Assembly (NCBI GenBank): GCA_018883705.1
Contig: JAHLFQ010000062.1
Coordinates: forward strand, 1-15,644
Reading direction: 5' to 3'
DNA length: 15,644 bases
Source of the DNA: Candidatus Cellulosilyticum pullistercoris
Lineage (GTDB): Bacteria; Bacillota; Clostridia; Lachnospirales; Cellulosilyticaceae
Below are positions 1-7,583 of the stretch, one piece after another. Below the pieces are notes generated by a model that worked only from the letters and a program-made list of their open reading frames with translations, did not search any database and had not been told where the DNA came from. The first letter of the stretch is position 1, and each line of letters begins with the position of its first letter. The position numbers were made by a program, and so were the translations under genes.

Positions 1-1583
1 TTTTCTAAAGCACCTTTAATAATTTCTGGTGTTAATCCTTGAATCTTCATATCCATTTGAATGGCTGTAATACCTTTGTGTGTTCCACCTACTTTAAAGT
101 CCATATCTCCGAAGAAATCTTCAAGCCCTTGGATATCTGTAAGAAGAACAAAATCTTCATCGGTTTCTCCTGTTACAAGTCCTACTGAAATACCCGCAAC
201 TGGTGCTTTAATAGGAACACCTGCTGCCATTAAAGATAAAGTAGAACCACAGATACTTGCTTGTGAAGTCGATCCATTTGAACTAAGTACTTCAGATACT
301 GTACGAATTGCATATGGGAATTCTGCTTCTGTTGGTAGTACTGGTATAAGCGCTCTCTCAGCTAAAGCGCCATGTCCAATTTCACGACGACCCGGTGCAC
401 GTGGTGATCTTGCTTCTCCTACTGAATAAGGTGGGAAATTATAATGATGCATATAACGTTTAGAAACTTCTAAGTCGTCTAAGCCATCTAATGTTTGCAT
501 TTCCGATAATGCTGCTAGAGTTGTTGTTGTAAGCACTTGTGTTTGCCCTCTAGTGAAAAGACCTGTTCCGTGTACACGTGGTAATAGATCTACTTCAGCA
601 GAAAGCGGTCTGATTTCATCTAACTTACGACCATCTGGACGTTTATGTCCTTTTAAAATCATACGTCTTACTGTTTTCTTTTCAAATTGATAGAAAGCAT
701 CTTCAAGGTACACAAGTTCTTCTTCTTTTCCAGCTTCTGTTAATGCTTCCACAACTTTTTCTTTTAAAACTTTTAACTGTACTTCTCTTACTTGTTTATC
801 ATCAGTAAATACGGCATTTTCCATAGCCTCATCACCTATATGAGAAGTAATTTCCTTGTAAATTTCATCTGGTACAGCAAATTTTACATAATCTGTATTT
901 TTCTCTTTACCACAGTCATCTTTAATTTCTTGAATAAATTTAACAACTTGTTGGTTGAATTCATGTGCTTTCATAATAGCATCATACATGATATCTTCTG
1001 GTACTTCATTAGCACCTGCTTCAATCATCATCACTTTATCTTTTGATGAAGATACAGTAAGAGCCATATCAGATACTTGTCGTTGCTCTTGATTTGGATT
1101 AAATACAAGCTGCCCATCTACTAACCCAACTTGAACAGAACCAACTGGCCCTGCAAATGGAATATCTGAAATGTCTACTACTAAAGAAGCTGCAATCATA
1201 GCTGTTACTTCTGGGCTACAATCTTGGTCCACTGACATAACAGTCGTTGTAATCACTACATCATTGCGATAATCTTTAGGGAATAATGGACGCATTGGTC
1301 TATCAATCACTCTTGATGTTAAAATCGCTTTTTCTGAAGGTCTTGACTCACGTTTGATATAACCTCCAGGTAATCTTCCTACAGCATAGAATTTTTCCTC
1401 ATAGTTTACACTTAAAGGAAAGAAATCAATACCTTCTTTAGGTTCTTCTGCAGCAACAACTGTTGCTAAAATGACAGTTTCACCATATTTAACCATTGCA
1501 GCACCATTTGCAAGCCCTGCAACTTTACCAATCTCAACTGAAAGTTCTCTTCCAGCTAGCATGGTTGAATAATTTTTTACCAT
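1..1583 (-). CDS. pnp: Polyribonucleotide nucleotidyltransferase (PNPase), 3' end outside the window
   Basis: Phosphorolytic 3'-to-5' exoribonuclease of mRNA decay; the family forms a trimeric ring. Translating the minus strand from the ATG at 1583 gives an open frame of 527 codons running off the left edge. It begins MVKNYSTMLAGRELSVEIG and covers the first RNase PH-like domain (about 1-140), the helical linker and most of the second, catalytic RNase PH domain. Landmarks in the second domain are FTRGQTQ, the phosphate-site segment RREIGHGALAERAL, GSTSQASICGSTL, and the catalytic aspartate motif GDMDFKV at about residues 492-498 followed by GITAIQMDIK. The family is about 700 residues, so the C-terminal KH and S1 RNA-binding domains lie beyond the window. 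The start is fixed by AGGAG at 1592-1596, 8 nt upstream. It follows rpsO, as in many bacteria. No frameshift is visible. Confidence 0.97.
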   Translation of the reverse strand, partial: MVKNYSTMLAGRELSVEIGKVAGLANGAAMVKYGETVILATVVAAEEPKEGIDFFPLSVNYEEKFYAVGRLPGGYIKRESRPSEKAILTSRVIDRPMRPLFPKDYRNDVVITTTVMSVDQDCSPEVTAMIAASLVVDISDIPFAGPVGSVQVGLVDGQLVFNPNQEQRQVSDMALTVSSSKDKVMMIEAGANEVPEDIMYDAIMKAHEFNQQVVKFIQEIKDDCGKEKNTDYVKFAVPDEIYKEITSHIGDEAMENAVFTDDKQVREVQLKVLKEKVVEALTEAGKEEELVYLEDAFYQFEKKTVRRMILKGHKRPDGRKLDEIRPLSAEVDLLPRVHGTGLFTRGQTQVLTTTTLAALSEMQTLDGLDDLEVSKRYMHHYNFPPYSVGEARSPRAPGRREIGHGALAERALIPVLPTEAEFPYAIRTVSEVLSSNGSTSQASICGSTLSLMAAGVPIKAPVAGISVGLVTGETDEDFVLLTDIQGLEDFFGDMDFKVGGTHKGITAIQMDMKIQGLTPEIIKGALE

Positions 1584-1615
1584 ATTTATTTCTCCTCTCA
1601 AATCTATTTATAACT

Positions 1616-1734
1616 TTAACTTACTTGTTTTGAAGAGAAAGTATCGTTGCGCAATCTTATAGTGGACCTCCTAGATGAAGTCAATTATAACATTGCACAA
1701 AATAAATCTTCTCTCATCAGAAAAAGTAAGTTAA
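1616..1734 (-). promoter_or_regulatory. Long imperfect inverted repeat / hairpin in the rpsO-pnp gap
   Basis: Read as minus-strand RNA, the two ends pair perfectly over 11 bp (1724-1734 with 1616-1626). Going inwards, I pair 1721-1723 with 1628-1630, 1717-1719 with 1631-1633, and 1710-1715 with 1635-1640 (one G-U). Next come 1701-1704 with 1642-1645, then 1692-1700 with 1647-1655 (9 bp, one G-U), 1686-1690 with 1657-1661, and 1677-1682 with 1665-1670. The apical loop is 6 nt. That is roughly 48 pairs in 119 nt, broken only by small bulges. The shape resembles the RNase III-cleaved hairpins between rpsO and pnp in E. coli and Streptomyces. The pairing is seen; cleavage or autoregulation is inferred. 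Confidence 0.75.
1656..1684 (-). promoter_or_regulatory. Candidate sigma-A promoter for pnp
   Basis: The minus strand carries TTGACT (1684-1679), a 17-bp spacer, and TATAAG (1661-1656), which predicts a start near 1649 and a pnp leader of about 65 nt. A second possible element just upstream is an extended -10, TGT-TATAAT (1692-1684), without a good -35. The promoter lies inside the inverted repeat at 1616-1734, so transcripts starting here would carry only its 3' arm. Confidence 0.65.
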
Positions 1735-1738
1735 TGGT

Positions 1739-1762
1739 AAAAAAGGGCGGAATACTCCGCCC
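1739..1762 (-). terminator. Intrinsic terminator after rpsO
   Basis: The minus strand reads GGGCGGA, a 4-nt loop, TCCGCCC (arms 1762-1756 and 1751-1745), then six T (1744-1739). It is a perfect 7-bp, GC-rich stem 9 nt after the rpsO stop codon. It should strongly limit read-through into pnp. Confidence 0.95.
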
Positions 1763-1771
1763 CTTGTTTTA

Positions 1772-2035
1772 CTATTTTCTGATTCCAAGCTCTGCAATAA
1801 TTGCACGGTATCTTTCAATATCAGTTTTGATTAAGTAGTCAAGAAGACCTCTTCTTTTACCTACCATCATTAATAAACCACGACGAGAGTGGTGGTCTTT
1901 TTTGTGAGTTCTTAAGTGCTCTGTTAAATGATTGATTCTTTCTGTTAATAAAGCAATTTGAACTTCTGGAGAACCAGTATCATTTGTTCCTCTACCATAT
2001 TTTGCAATAAGTTCTTGTTTACGATCTTTAGTCAT
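1772..2035 (-). CDS. rpsO: 30S ribosomal protein S15
   Basis: Small-subunit protein that binds the three-way junction of the central domain of 16S rRNA and nucleates platform assembly. The 87-residue product matches the usual 88-89 residues and carries the family core: DTGSPEVQIALLTERINHLTEHLRTHKKDHHSRRGLL, then VGKRRGLLDYL. The ATG at 2035 has AGGAGG at 2044-2049, 8 nt upstream. It has its own strong promoter (2124-2152), a structured leader, and a terminator just downstream, so it can be made as a short monocistronic mRNA. S15 represses its own translation in the bacteria where this has been tested. Confidence 0.98.
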   Translation of the reverse strand: MTKDRKQELIAKYGRGTNDTGSPEVQIALLTERINHLTEHLRTHKKDHHSRRGLLMMVGKRRGLLDYLIKTDIERYRAIIAELGIRK

Positions 2036-2063
2036 TTTTAATTCCTCCTAAAATTTATTTATG

Positions 2064-2108
2064 CCAATTACCAAGAATGGGTCGGAGCGTCCCTACTCTG
2101 AGTAATGG
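2064..2108 (-). promoter_or_regulatory. Structured rpsO leader, candidate S15 autoregulatory RNA
   Basis: In the rpsO 5' UTR the minus-strand segment 2108-2102 (CCATTAC) pairs with 2071-2064 around one bulged U, giving a 7-bp closing stem. Inside it, GGG (2093-2091) can pair with CCC (2081-2079) and AGA with UCU. The element ends about 15 nt before the Shine-Dalgarno sequence. S15-responsive leaders are known upstream of rpsO in several phyla with differing folds. I infer this role from position and structure and have not matched it to a named family. Confidence 0.5.
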
Positions 2109-2123
2109 TATACAACATGTATA

Positions 2124-2152
2124 AGTATAGCACAATTTTTTTTATTTTGCAA
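2124..2152 (-). promoter_or_regulatory. Sigma-A promoter of rpsO with extended -10
   Basis: The minus strand shows TTGCAA (2152-2147), a 17-bp spacer and TATACT (2129-2124). The spacer ends in TGC, giving an extended -10 (TGN). The start is predicted near 2117, for a leader of about 80 nt. The element overlaps the stop codon of ribF (2142-2144). A weaker alternative pair, TTGTGC-N17-TATACC, lies slightly downstream. Confidence 0.8.
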
Positions 2153-3083
2153 TCTCGTTTATTGTGCTATTAAAAAAATGTTGGGCTTGCTCTGTATCAT
2201 ACGCAATCTGCTTCTTAAGAGCTTCAATATTTTCAAACTTCTTCTCTGGTCTAATAAAATGATAAAAATGAATTTCTACCTCTTCGTCATATATAGACTG
2301 ATTAAAATCTATTAGATGTGTTTCTATCATTTTTCTTTTCCCAGATACAGTGGGATTAAATCCTATATTAGTTATACCCAAATATACTTTAGAATATAAC
2401 TTTACTTTAGTAACATATACTCCATTGGGTGGATAAACGCGGTCTGGGTCCGCAATTAAGTTAATCGTTGGAAATCCCAATGTACGACCAAGCATCTTTC
2501 CTTGTACGACTCTTCCTACCACCATATAAGGATGACCTAACATTTCATTGGCCTCTTCAATTTTTCCTTCTAGAATAAGACTTCTAATCTTAGAACTAGA
2601 AATCATTTTACCTTCTGTCATAACAGCCTCCACGACATGTACTTCTACACCATATTGCTTACCTAGCTTTTTAAGAAATTCAGGATTCCCTGCTTTATCT
2701 TTTCCAAAATAATAATTACTTCCTACAACTAAAACACTTACATTTAACTTTTTAATAAGTACTTCTGTAAAAAATTCTTCTGGACTACTATTTGCAAATG
2801 CTTCTGTAAAAGGATATTCAACAAGAACATCTAAACCTAAATGTTCAATCATTTGTTTTTTATCTCTTCTAGACATGAGAAGAGATTTACGTTTATTTCC
2901 AATTACCCATGTTGGATGTGGATAAAATGAAAAGACAACTGTTTCAAGCTCATTTTTGCGAGCTTCATATTTAGCAATTTCGAATAATTTTTGATGTCCT
3001 TTATGCACACCATCAAAATTACCGAGTACAACGACACTTTTCTTATGTCTTGTAACATCAGCAGTTCCATAAATATACTGCAT
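2142..3083 (-). CDS. ribF: Bifunctional riboflavin kinase / FAD synthetase
   Basis: Converts riboflavin to FMN and FMN to FAD with ATP in the cytosol. At 313 residues it has the normal family length. The N-terminal nucleotidyltransferase domain (about 1-180) shows GNFDGVHKGH at residues 21-30 and the SSSKIRSLI motif (family xSSTxxR type). The C-terminal riboflavin kinase domain has GRVVQGKMLGRTLGFPTINL, PPNGVYVTKV, and THLIDFNQSIYDEEVEIHF ahead of the terminal IRPEKKFENIEALKKQI helix. The ATG at 3083 is preceded by GAGGTG at 3089-3094. A terminator separates it from truB and it has its own candidate promoter, so it is probably transcribed apart from the upstream operon. Its place between truB and rpsO is common in Firmicutes. 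Confidence 0.97.
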   Translation of the reverse strand: MQYIYGTADVTRHKKSVVVLGNFDGVHKGHQKLFEIAKYEARKNELETVVFSFYPHPTWVIGNKRKSLLMSRRDKKQMIEHLGLDVLVEYPFTEAFANSSPEEFFTEVLIKKLNVSVLVVGSNYYFGKDKAGNPEFLKKLGKQYGVEVHVVEAVMTEGKMISSSKIRSLILEGKIEEANEMLGHPYMVVGRVVQGKMLGRTLGFPTINLIADPDRVYPPNGVYVTKVKLYSKVYLGITNIGFNPTVSGKRKMIETHLIDFNQSIYDEEVEIHFYHFIRPEKKFENIEALKKQIAYDTEQAQHFFNSTINEIAK

Positions 3084-3121
3084 TTTTACACCTCATAACA
3101 TGAATTCTTTCTACCTTTTTT

Positions 3122-3150
3122 ACCATACCATGCATCCTTCTTTTCATCAA
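3122..3150 (-). promoter_or_regulatory. Candidate promoter of ribF
   Basis: The minus strand reads TTGATG (3150-3145), a 17-bp spacer ending TGG, and TATGGT (3127-3122), giving an extended -10 with a mediocre hexamer. It lies between the truB terminator and ribF, where a promoter is needed. I see no conserved FMN riboswitch fold in this 117-bp gap. Confidence 0.5.
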
Positions 3151-3173
3151 AGTAAAATTATATTTTCTCTTTA

Positions 3174-3202
3174 ATAAAAAAACCACCTTAATAGGTGGTT
3201 TT
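3174..3202 (-). terminator. Intrinsic terminator after truB
   Basis: The minus strand has AACCACC (3200-3194), a 6-nt loop, GGTGGTT (3187-3181), then a run of T (3180-3176), and further A-T pairs extend the stem base. It starts at the truB stop codon (3201-3203) and marks the end of the rimP-to-truB operon. Confidence 0.93.
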
Positions 3203-4100
3203 AAGATGTTTGAAACATACGTTCAACTTCAAGGATATTTTTTGTGTTATTCCATTTATACAGTGCCACAAAATGATTTTTTTCGTCATATACTCGAACT
3301 AGTTCTTGTGCTGAACAATCTATTTGTTCAACAATATGCTTCATCGATAAGGCATTTCCATTATCTAGTAGCTTCTTACCTAATTGATTTACTGTAAACT
3401 TTTTATAATCACTAAAAAGAACCTCTAATGTCCTTATATGTGGTGATAAGTCTGCTTTCTGACTTTCTAATTCCTCTAATGTGATACTATCCTCTAGTGA
3501 AAAAACACCTACCTGAGTTCTAAGTAAATAACCCATATGTGCACCACATCCTAGTGCTTTTCCAATATCTGTACATAAGGTACGAATATAAGTCCCTTTA
3601 GAGCAGTGTACCCTGATTCTAAAGCGTTTTTCATCTATCCATTCAATGATATCACATGAATAAATGGTAACCGTTCTACTAGGTCTATCCACAACAATAC
3701 CTTGTCTAGCAAGCTCATATAGTCTTACTCCATTAACTTTAATAGCTGAATACATAGGAGGCGTTTGAATGTAATCTCCAACAAAGGATTGAACCACCTT
3801 TTCTATACTTTCCTTTGTCACATTTACTTCATAACATTCTACAGGTTCACCAGTAGCATCTTCTGTAGTCGTTGTCATTCCTAAAATAACTTCTGCTTCA
3901 TAACATTTATCTACATCTGACAGATAAGGAACCGCTTTAGTTGCTGCACCAATACATAAAGGTAATACCCCTTCAGCATCTGGATCTAATGTCCCTGTAT
4001 GTCCTATTTTTCTTTCTCTTAGAATACCTCTTGCCTTAGCGACAACATCATGAGAGGTATATCCTTTTTTCTTATAAATATTGATAATTCCGTTTATCAT
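3201..4100 (-). CDS. truB: tRNA pseudouridine(55) synthase TruB
   Basis: Isomerises U55 of the T-loop of elongator tRNAs to pseudouridine and also aids tRNA folding. The 299-residue product is of normal length. The catalytic motif GHTGTLDPDAEGVLP lies at residues 33-47, with D39 as the expected nucleophile. Later family blocks include TPPMYSAIKVNGVRLYELAR and the FRIRVHCSKGTYIRTLCTDIGKALGCGAHMGYLLRT segment, followed by a C-terminal PUA-like region. The ATG at 4100 has AAAGGA 5 nt upstream, and only 21 nt separate it from nrnA. It is the last gene before an intrinsic terminator. Confidence 0.97.
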   Translation of the reverse strand: MINGIINIYKKKGYTSHDVVAKARGILRERKIGHTGTLDPDAEGVLPLCIGAATKAVPYLSDVDKCYEAEVILGMTTTTEDATGEPVECYEVNVTKESIEKVVQSFVGDYIQTPPMYSAIKVNGVRLYELARQGIVVDRPSRTVTIYSCDIIEWIDEKRFRIRVHCSKGTYIRTLCTDIGKALGCGAHMGYLLRTQVGVFSLEDSITLEELESQKADLSPHIRTLEVLFSDYKKFTVNQLGKKLLDNGNALSMKHIVEQIDCSAQELVRVYDEKNHFVALYKWNNTKNILEVERMFQTS

Positions 4101-4121
4101 GCTAATCCTTTCACGTTTATC

Positions 4122-5066
4122 TTATGATTCAGAATTAAGTGCCTTACAAACGTGCTCAATCACTTGTTCCAAAGTACCATTTAAAGTAGCTCCAGCTGCT
4201 CTAATATGTCCTCCACCACCAAAAATTGTAGCAATCTTAGCCACGTCATAAGGTGCATTACTTCGAAAACTCACTTTATATTTTTCTTCTTCAATCGGAT
4301 AGATAAAGATAGCTACTTCACACCCTTTAATATTTTTAACTTGACTTACAATACTTCCCAAGTCTTCTTTTGTAGCACCCTTTTCCTTCATTTCTTCAGC
4401 TGTAACATAGGCCAAATACATACTTTTATTGTTCAATTTACTTAAATGACCAATGGCAACTGATTCCATAATGGTAGCTATCTCAGATTTTGCAACCATC
4501 TGATTATAGTAAATTTTTGTAAAGTCAAAAGGTACTTGTAATAACTCAGCAACTATCTGATGCGTACGTGCACTTGTGCAAGGATGCATAAACCCACCTG
4601 TATCCGTTAGAATTCCTGTATAAAGACCTGATACAAGAGATTGAGTAAGTGGACACTTAGCTTCTTTGATAATCTCATAAACGACTTCACAACTTGAAGA
4701 TGCGTCTGCATGCACTTCATTTAAATCTGCAAAATAGGTGTTCGTCTCATGATGATCAATATTAATTGTTACTGCTGCCTGTTCAAATAGTCCTTTATAT
4801 TTTCCAAGTCGGTCTACATCTCCACAATCTACACTGATAAATGTATCATAATCAATTGTAACTGTATCATTTAGCTCAATATCTTCAAGAAGTTCCTTAA
4901 AATTTTCTGGCACATTTTCAAGCATCACTTGATACGGAATATGTAGAAAGCCACATAACGTGGCCATTCCTACAAGAGCGCCCACAGCATCTCCATCTGG
5001 ATTGATATGAGCTCCTAAAACTATTCCTTTAGAATCTTTTATTGCGTTAATCATTATATTTTTCAT
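4122..5066 (-). CDS. nrnA: DHH/DHHA1 phosphoesterase, NrnA-type (nanoRNase / pAp phosphatase)
   Basis: Members of this family degrade 2-5 nt RNA fragments and dephosphorylate 3'-phosphoadenosine 5'-phosphate, using two metal ions. The N-terminal DHH domain carries H20-x3-D24-x-D26 in GAHINPDGDAVG, D80 in ISVDCGD, and the DHH triad at 104-106 in NIDHHETN. The C-terminal DHHA1 domain has the substrate-binding GGGGHIRAAGATL from residue 283. Length (314) is typical. The ATG at 5066 overlaps the rbfA stop by one base (TAATG) and has no convincing Shine-Dalgarno sequence, so translational coupling is likely. The location between rbfA and truB is the usual clostridial one. Family is certain; exact substrate preference is inferred. 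Confidence 0.92.
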   Translation of the reverse strand: MKNIMINAIKDSKGIVLGAHINPDGDAVGALVGMATLCGFLHIPYQVMLENVPENFKELLEDIELNDTVTIDYDTFISVDCGDVDRLGKYKGLFEQAAVTINIDHHETNTYFADLNEVHADASSSCEVVYEIIKEAKCPLTQSLVSGLYTGILTDTGGFMHPCTSARTHQIVAELLQVPFDFTKIYYNQMVAKSEIATIMESVAIGHLSKLNNKSMYLAYVTAEEMKEKGATKEDLGSIVSQVKNIKGCEVAIFIYPIEEEKYKVSFRSNAPYDVAKIATIFGGGGHIRAAGATLNGTLEQVIEHVCKALNSES

Positions 5067-5425
5067 TAATGATCACTATCTTTCGCCATAACATCATTAA
5101 TAAGTTTTGACATCTCAATACCGCGTTCGATTGATTCATCTAATTTAAATAATAATTCTGGCGTATTTCTTAAATTGATTCTTCTTGCAATTTCTCTTCT
5201 AATGTACCCTTGCGCTTTTACTAATGCAGTCAAAACTTCTTGCTTTTTATTTTCTTGAAGTACACTAATATATACTTTAGCTGTTTTTAAATCATTAGTT
5301 GTATCGACTCCTACTACACTAATCATAACATTTTGTACGGCAGGATCTTTAACTTCAGTACGAATAACTTCAGAAATCTCTTTTCTCATTTCTTCATTAA
5401 TCCTAGTCAATCTTTGGCTTGCCAT
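5066..5425 (-). CDS. rbfA: 30S ribosome-binding factor A
   Basis: Late 16S rRNA maturation factor that binds the 30S subunit near helix 1 and the decoding centre. The 119-residue product shows the single KH-like domain of the family: RLTRINEEMRKEISEVIRTEVKDP, then VMISVVGVDTTNDLKTAKVYISVL, and a C-terminal RREIARRINLRNTPELLFKLDESIERG block. The start at 5425 is preceded by AAGGATG. It lies 26 nt after infB and overlaps nrnA by one base, inside the operon. Confidence 0.96.
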   Translation of the reverse strand: MASQRLTRINEEMRKEISEVIRTEVKDPAVQNVMISVVGVDTTNDLKTAKVYISVLQENKKQEVLTALVKAQGYIRREIARRINLRNTPELLFKLDESIERGIEMSKLINDVMAKDSDH

Positions 5426-5451
5426 TATTTCACATCCTTCTTAAGTCAACT

Positions 5452-7566
5452 TTATCTAGGAACTTCTTCCATAATGAAAGCTTCTACAATATCGCCTTCT
5501 TTAATATCATTGTATTTTTCAAACATAACACCACATTCATAGTTTGTAGCAACTTCTTTAGCATCGTCTTTAAAACGTTTAAGTGATGCAAGATTTCCTT
5601 CATATACAACAATACCATCACGTACAATACGTACACCAGCATTTCTTACAAGTTTACCATCTGTTACATAGGCACCACCAATTGTACCTAAACCAGATAC
5701 TTTAAATGTTTGTCTAATTTCTGCATGACCTATTACTTTTTCAACAAATTCTGGGTCGAGCATACCTTTCATAGCCGCTTTAATATCATCAATTGCGTTA
5801 TAAATAACACGGTATAAACGAACATCTACTTGTTCTCTCTCAGCATAAGCTTTTGTTGCTGTTTCTGGTCTTACGTTAAATCCGATAATAATTGCTCCTG
5901 ATGCAGATGCAAGCTGTACATCAGACTCAGTAATAGTTCCTACACCACCATGAATTGTTCGGATTCTTACTTCCTCATTACTTAATTTTTCTAAGCTTTG
6001 ACGAACTGCTTCAACAGAACCTTGAACATCTGCCTTAATAATAATATTAAGTTCTTTCATTTTACCTTCTTGAATTTGTGAGAATAAATCATCTAGAGAA
6101 ACTTTATTTGGTGTTTGACCAATCATTTGTACTCTACCTTGTGCTTTAATACGTTCTGCAACTTGACGTGCTTGTTTATCACTATTAGCTACATAGAACA
6201 TATCTCCACCAACTGGTACTTCTGAAAGACCTAAAATTTCTACTGGTGTAGATGGTGTTGCTTTTTTAACTTGTTTACCTTTACTATCTATCATGGCTCT
6301 TACACGGCCATAAGCTGAACCAGCTACAATTGGATCACCTACTTGTAATGTTCCTGATTGAACAAGTACTGTAGCAACTGGACCACGTCCCTTATCAAGT
6401 TGTGCTTCAATGATTGTACCACGTGCTTTACGTCTTGGGTTTGCTTTTAAATCGCCCATCTCTGCAACAAGAAGAACCATCTCTAAAAGGTTATCAATTC
6501 CTTCATGCTTAAGTGCTGATACAGGAACACAGATAGTATCTCCACCCCAGTCTTCTACAATAAGACCTTGGTCAGCAAGCTCTTGTTTTACGCGGTCTGG
6601 ATTTGCACTTGGTTTATCAATTTTATTCATTGCAACAATAATTTGTACGTTAGCTGCTTTAGCATGGTTAATTGCCTCAATTGTTTGCGGCATAACACCA
6701 TCATCAGCTGCAACAACTAGAATTGCAATATCAGTAACTTTTGCACCACGCATACGCATTGCTGTGAATGCCTCATGTCCTGGTGTATCTAAGAATGTGA
6801 TTTTTTGGCCATTTAAGCTCACAGATGAAGCACCGATATGTTGTGTAATCCCACCAGCTTCTCCTGTTGTAACGTGAGTTGAACGAATAGCATCTAGTAA
6901 AGATGTTTTACCATGGTCAACATGCCCCATTACAACAACTACTGGAGGACGTTTTTCTAAATCTTTTTCATCATCAATGACTTCACCAAAAACTTCTTCC
7001 ATCACATCTTTTTCTTCTTCTGGTTCTACAATGACATCATAAGTTTCAGCAATTTCAGAGGCTAATTCATATTCAATTTCTTGATTGATGTTTGCAATAA
7101 TCCCTCTCTTCATTAATGTTTTAATAATTTCTGTTGGCGCTACATTTAAAAGACTTGCAAAGTCTTTGATTGAAACGGTTGGTGGTAATTGAATTACCTT
7201 AATGTCATCTACTAATTCTACATCTCGTGTTGTTTGATTATTCATAGGCTTCGTTTCTTTAATTCCTTTCTGCTTTTTTTTCTTTTTATTCTTCTTTGTT
7301 GTTACTTCAGCTACATTATTTGATTGAGTTGATAGTATTTCATCTTCTTTAGTAGGCTGAACCATTTCTTCAGCTACTACTTCTTGTGTATCTTCAGTTT
7401 CTCTATTCATTTCATTATAATAACCGATAATTAACTGAGCTTCTTCATCTTCTAAAGTACTCATATGGCTATGTATTTCAAAACCATACTCTTTTAATTT
7501 ATCCATTATTTCTTTACTTGAAATATTTAATTGTTTAGCTACTTCATATACCCTGACTTTTGACAT
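5452..7566 (-). CDS. infB: Translation initiation factor IF-2
   Basis: GTPase that brings initiator fMet-tRNA to the 30S subunit and promotes subunit joining. The 704-residue product is the short Gram-positive form. It has an IF2N module at about 1-50, an acidic then lysine-rich linker (the run at 91-100 is mostly K), and a second IF2N-like module at about 127-180. The G domain shows G1 GHVDHGKT (214-221), G2 GGITQHIG (238-245), G3 DTPGH (260-264) and G4 NKID (314-317), followed by the beta-barrel and fMet-tRNA-binding C-terminal domains. The ATG at 7566 has GGAGGT 6 nt upstream; a nearby ATG at 7570 is in another frame. A further in-frame start could yield a shorter isoform, but I see no clear internal ribosome-binding site. 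Confidence 0.98.
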   Translation of the reverse strand: MSKVRVYEVAKQLNISSKEIMDKLKEYGFEIHSHMSTLEDEEAQLIIGYYNEMNRETEDTQEVVAEEMVQPTKEDEILSTQSNNVAEVTTKKNKKKKKQKGIKETKPMNNQTTRDVELVDDIKVIQLPPTVSIKDFASLLNVAPTEIIKTLMKRGIIANINQEIEYELASEIAETYDVIVEPEEEKDVMEEVFGEVIDDEKDLEKRPPVVVVMGHVDHGKTSLLDAIRSTHVTTGEAGGITQHIGASSVSLNGQKITFLDTPGHEAFTAMRMRGAKVTDIAILVVAADDGVMPQTIEAINHAKAANVQIIVAMNKIDKPSANPDRVKQELADQGLIVEDWGGDTICVPVSALKHEGIDNLLEMVLLVAEMGDLKANPRRKARGTIIEAQLDKGRGPVATVLVQSGTLQVGDPIVAGSAYGRVRAMIDSKGKQVKKATPSTPVEILGLSEVPVGGDMFYVANSDKQARQVAERIKAQGRVQMIGQTPNKVSLDDLFSQIQEGKMKELNIIIKADVQGSVEAVRQSLEKLSNEEVRIRTIHGGVGTITESDVQLASASGAIIIGFNVRPETATKAYAEREQVDVRLYRVIYNAIDDIKAAMKGMLDPEFVEKVIGHAEIRQTFKVSGLGTIGGAYVTDGKLVRNAGVRIVRDGIVVYEGNLASLKRFKDDAKEVATNYECGVMFEKYNDIKEGDIVEAFIMEEVPR

Positions 7567-7583
7567 ACATCTACCTCCAAATG

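Noticed and set aside
61..429. Plus-strand open frame of 122 residues.
   Set aside because: It is the antisense shadow of the pnp catalytic domain. The same holds for the other plus-strand frames over infB, nusA, dxr, rseP, cdsA and frr.
1619..1672. AGGAGG (1672-1667) in the pnp gap followed by TTG and a 12-codon frame, as a leader peptide.
   Set aside because: The spacing of 12 nt to TTG is too long, and the match lies in the promoter spacer, so it would not be transcribed from the main candidate promoter.
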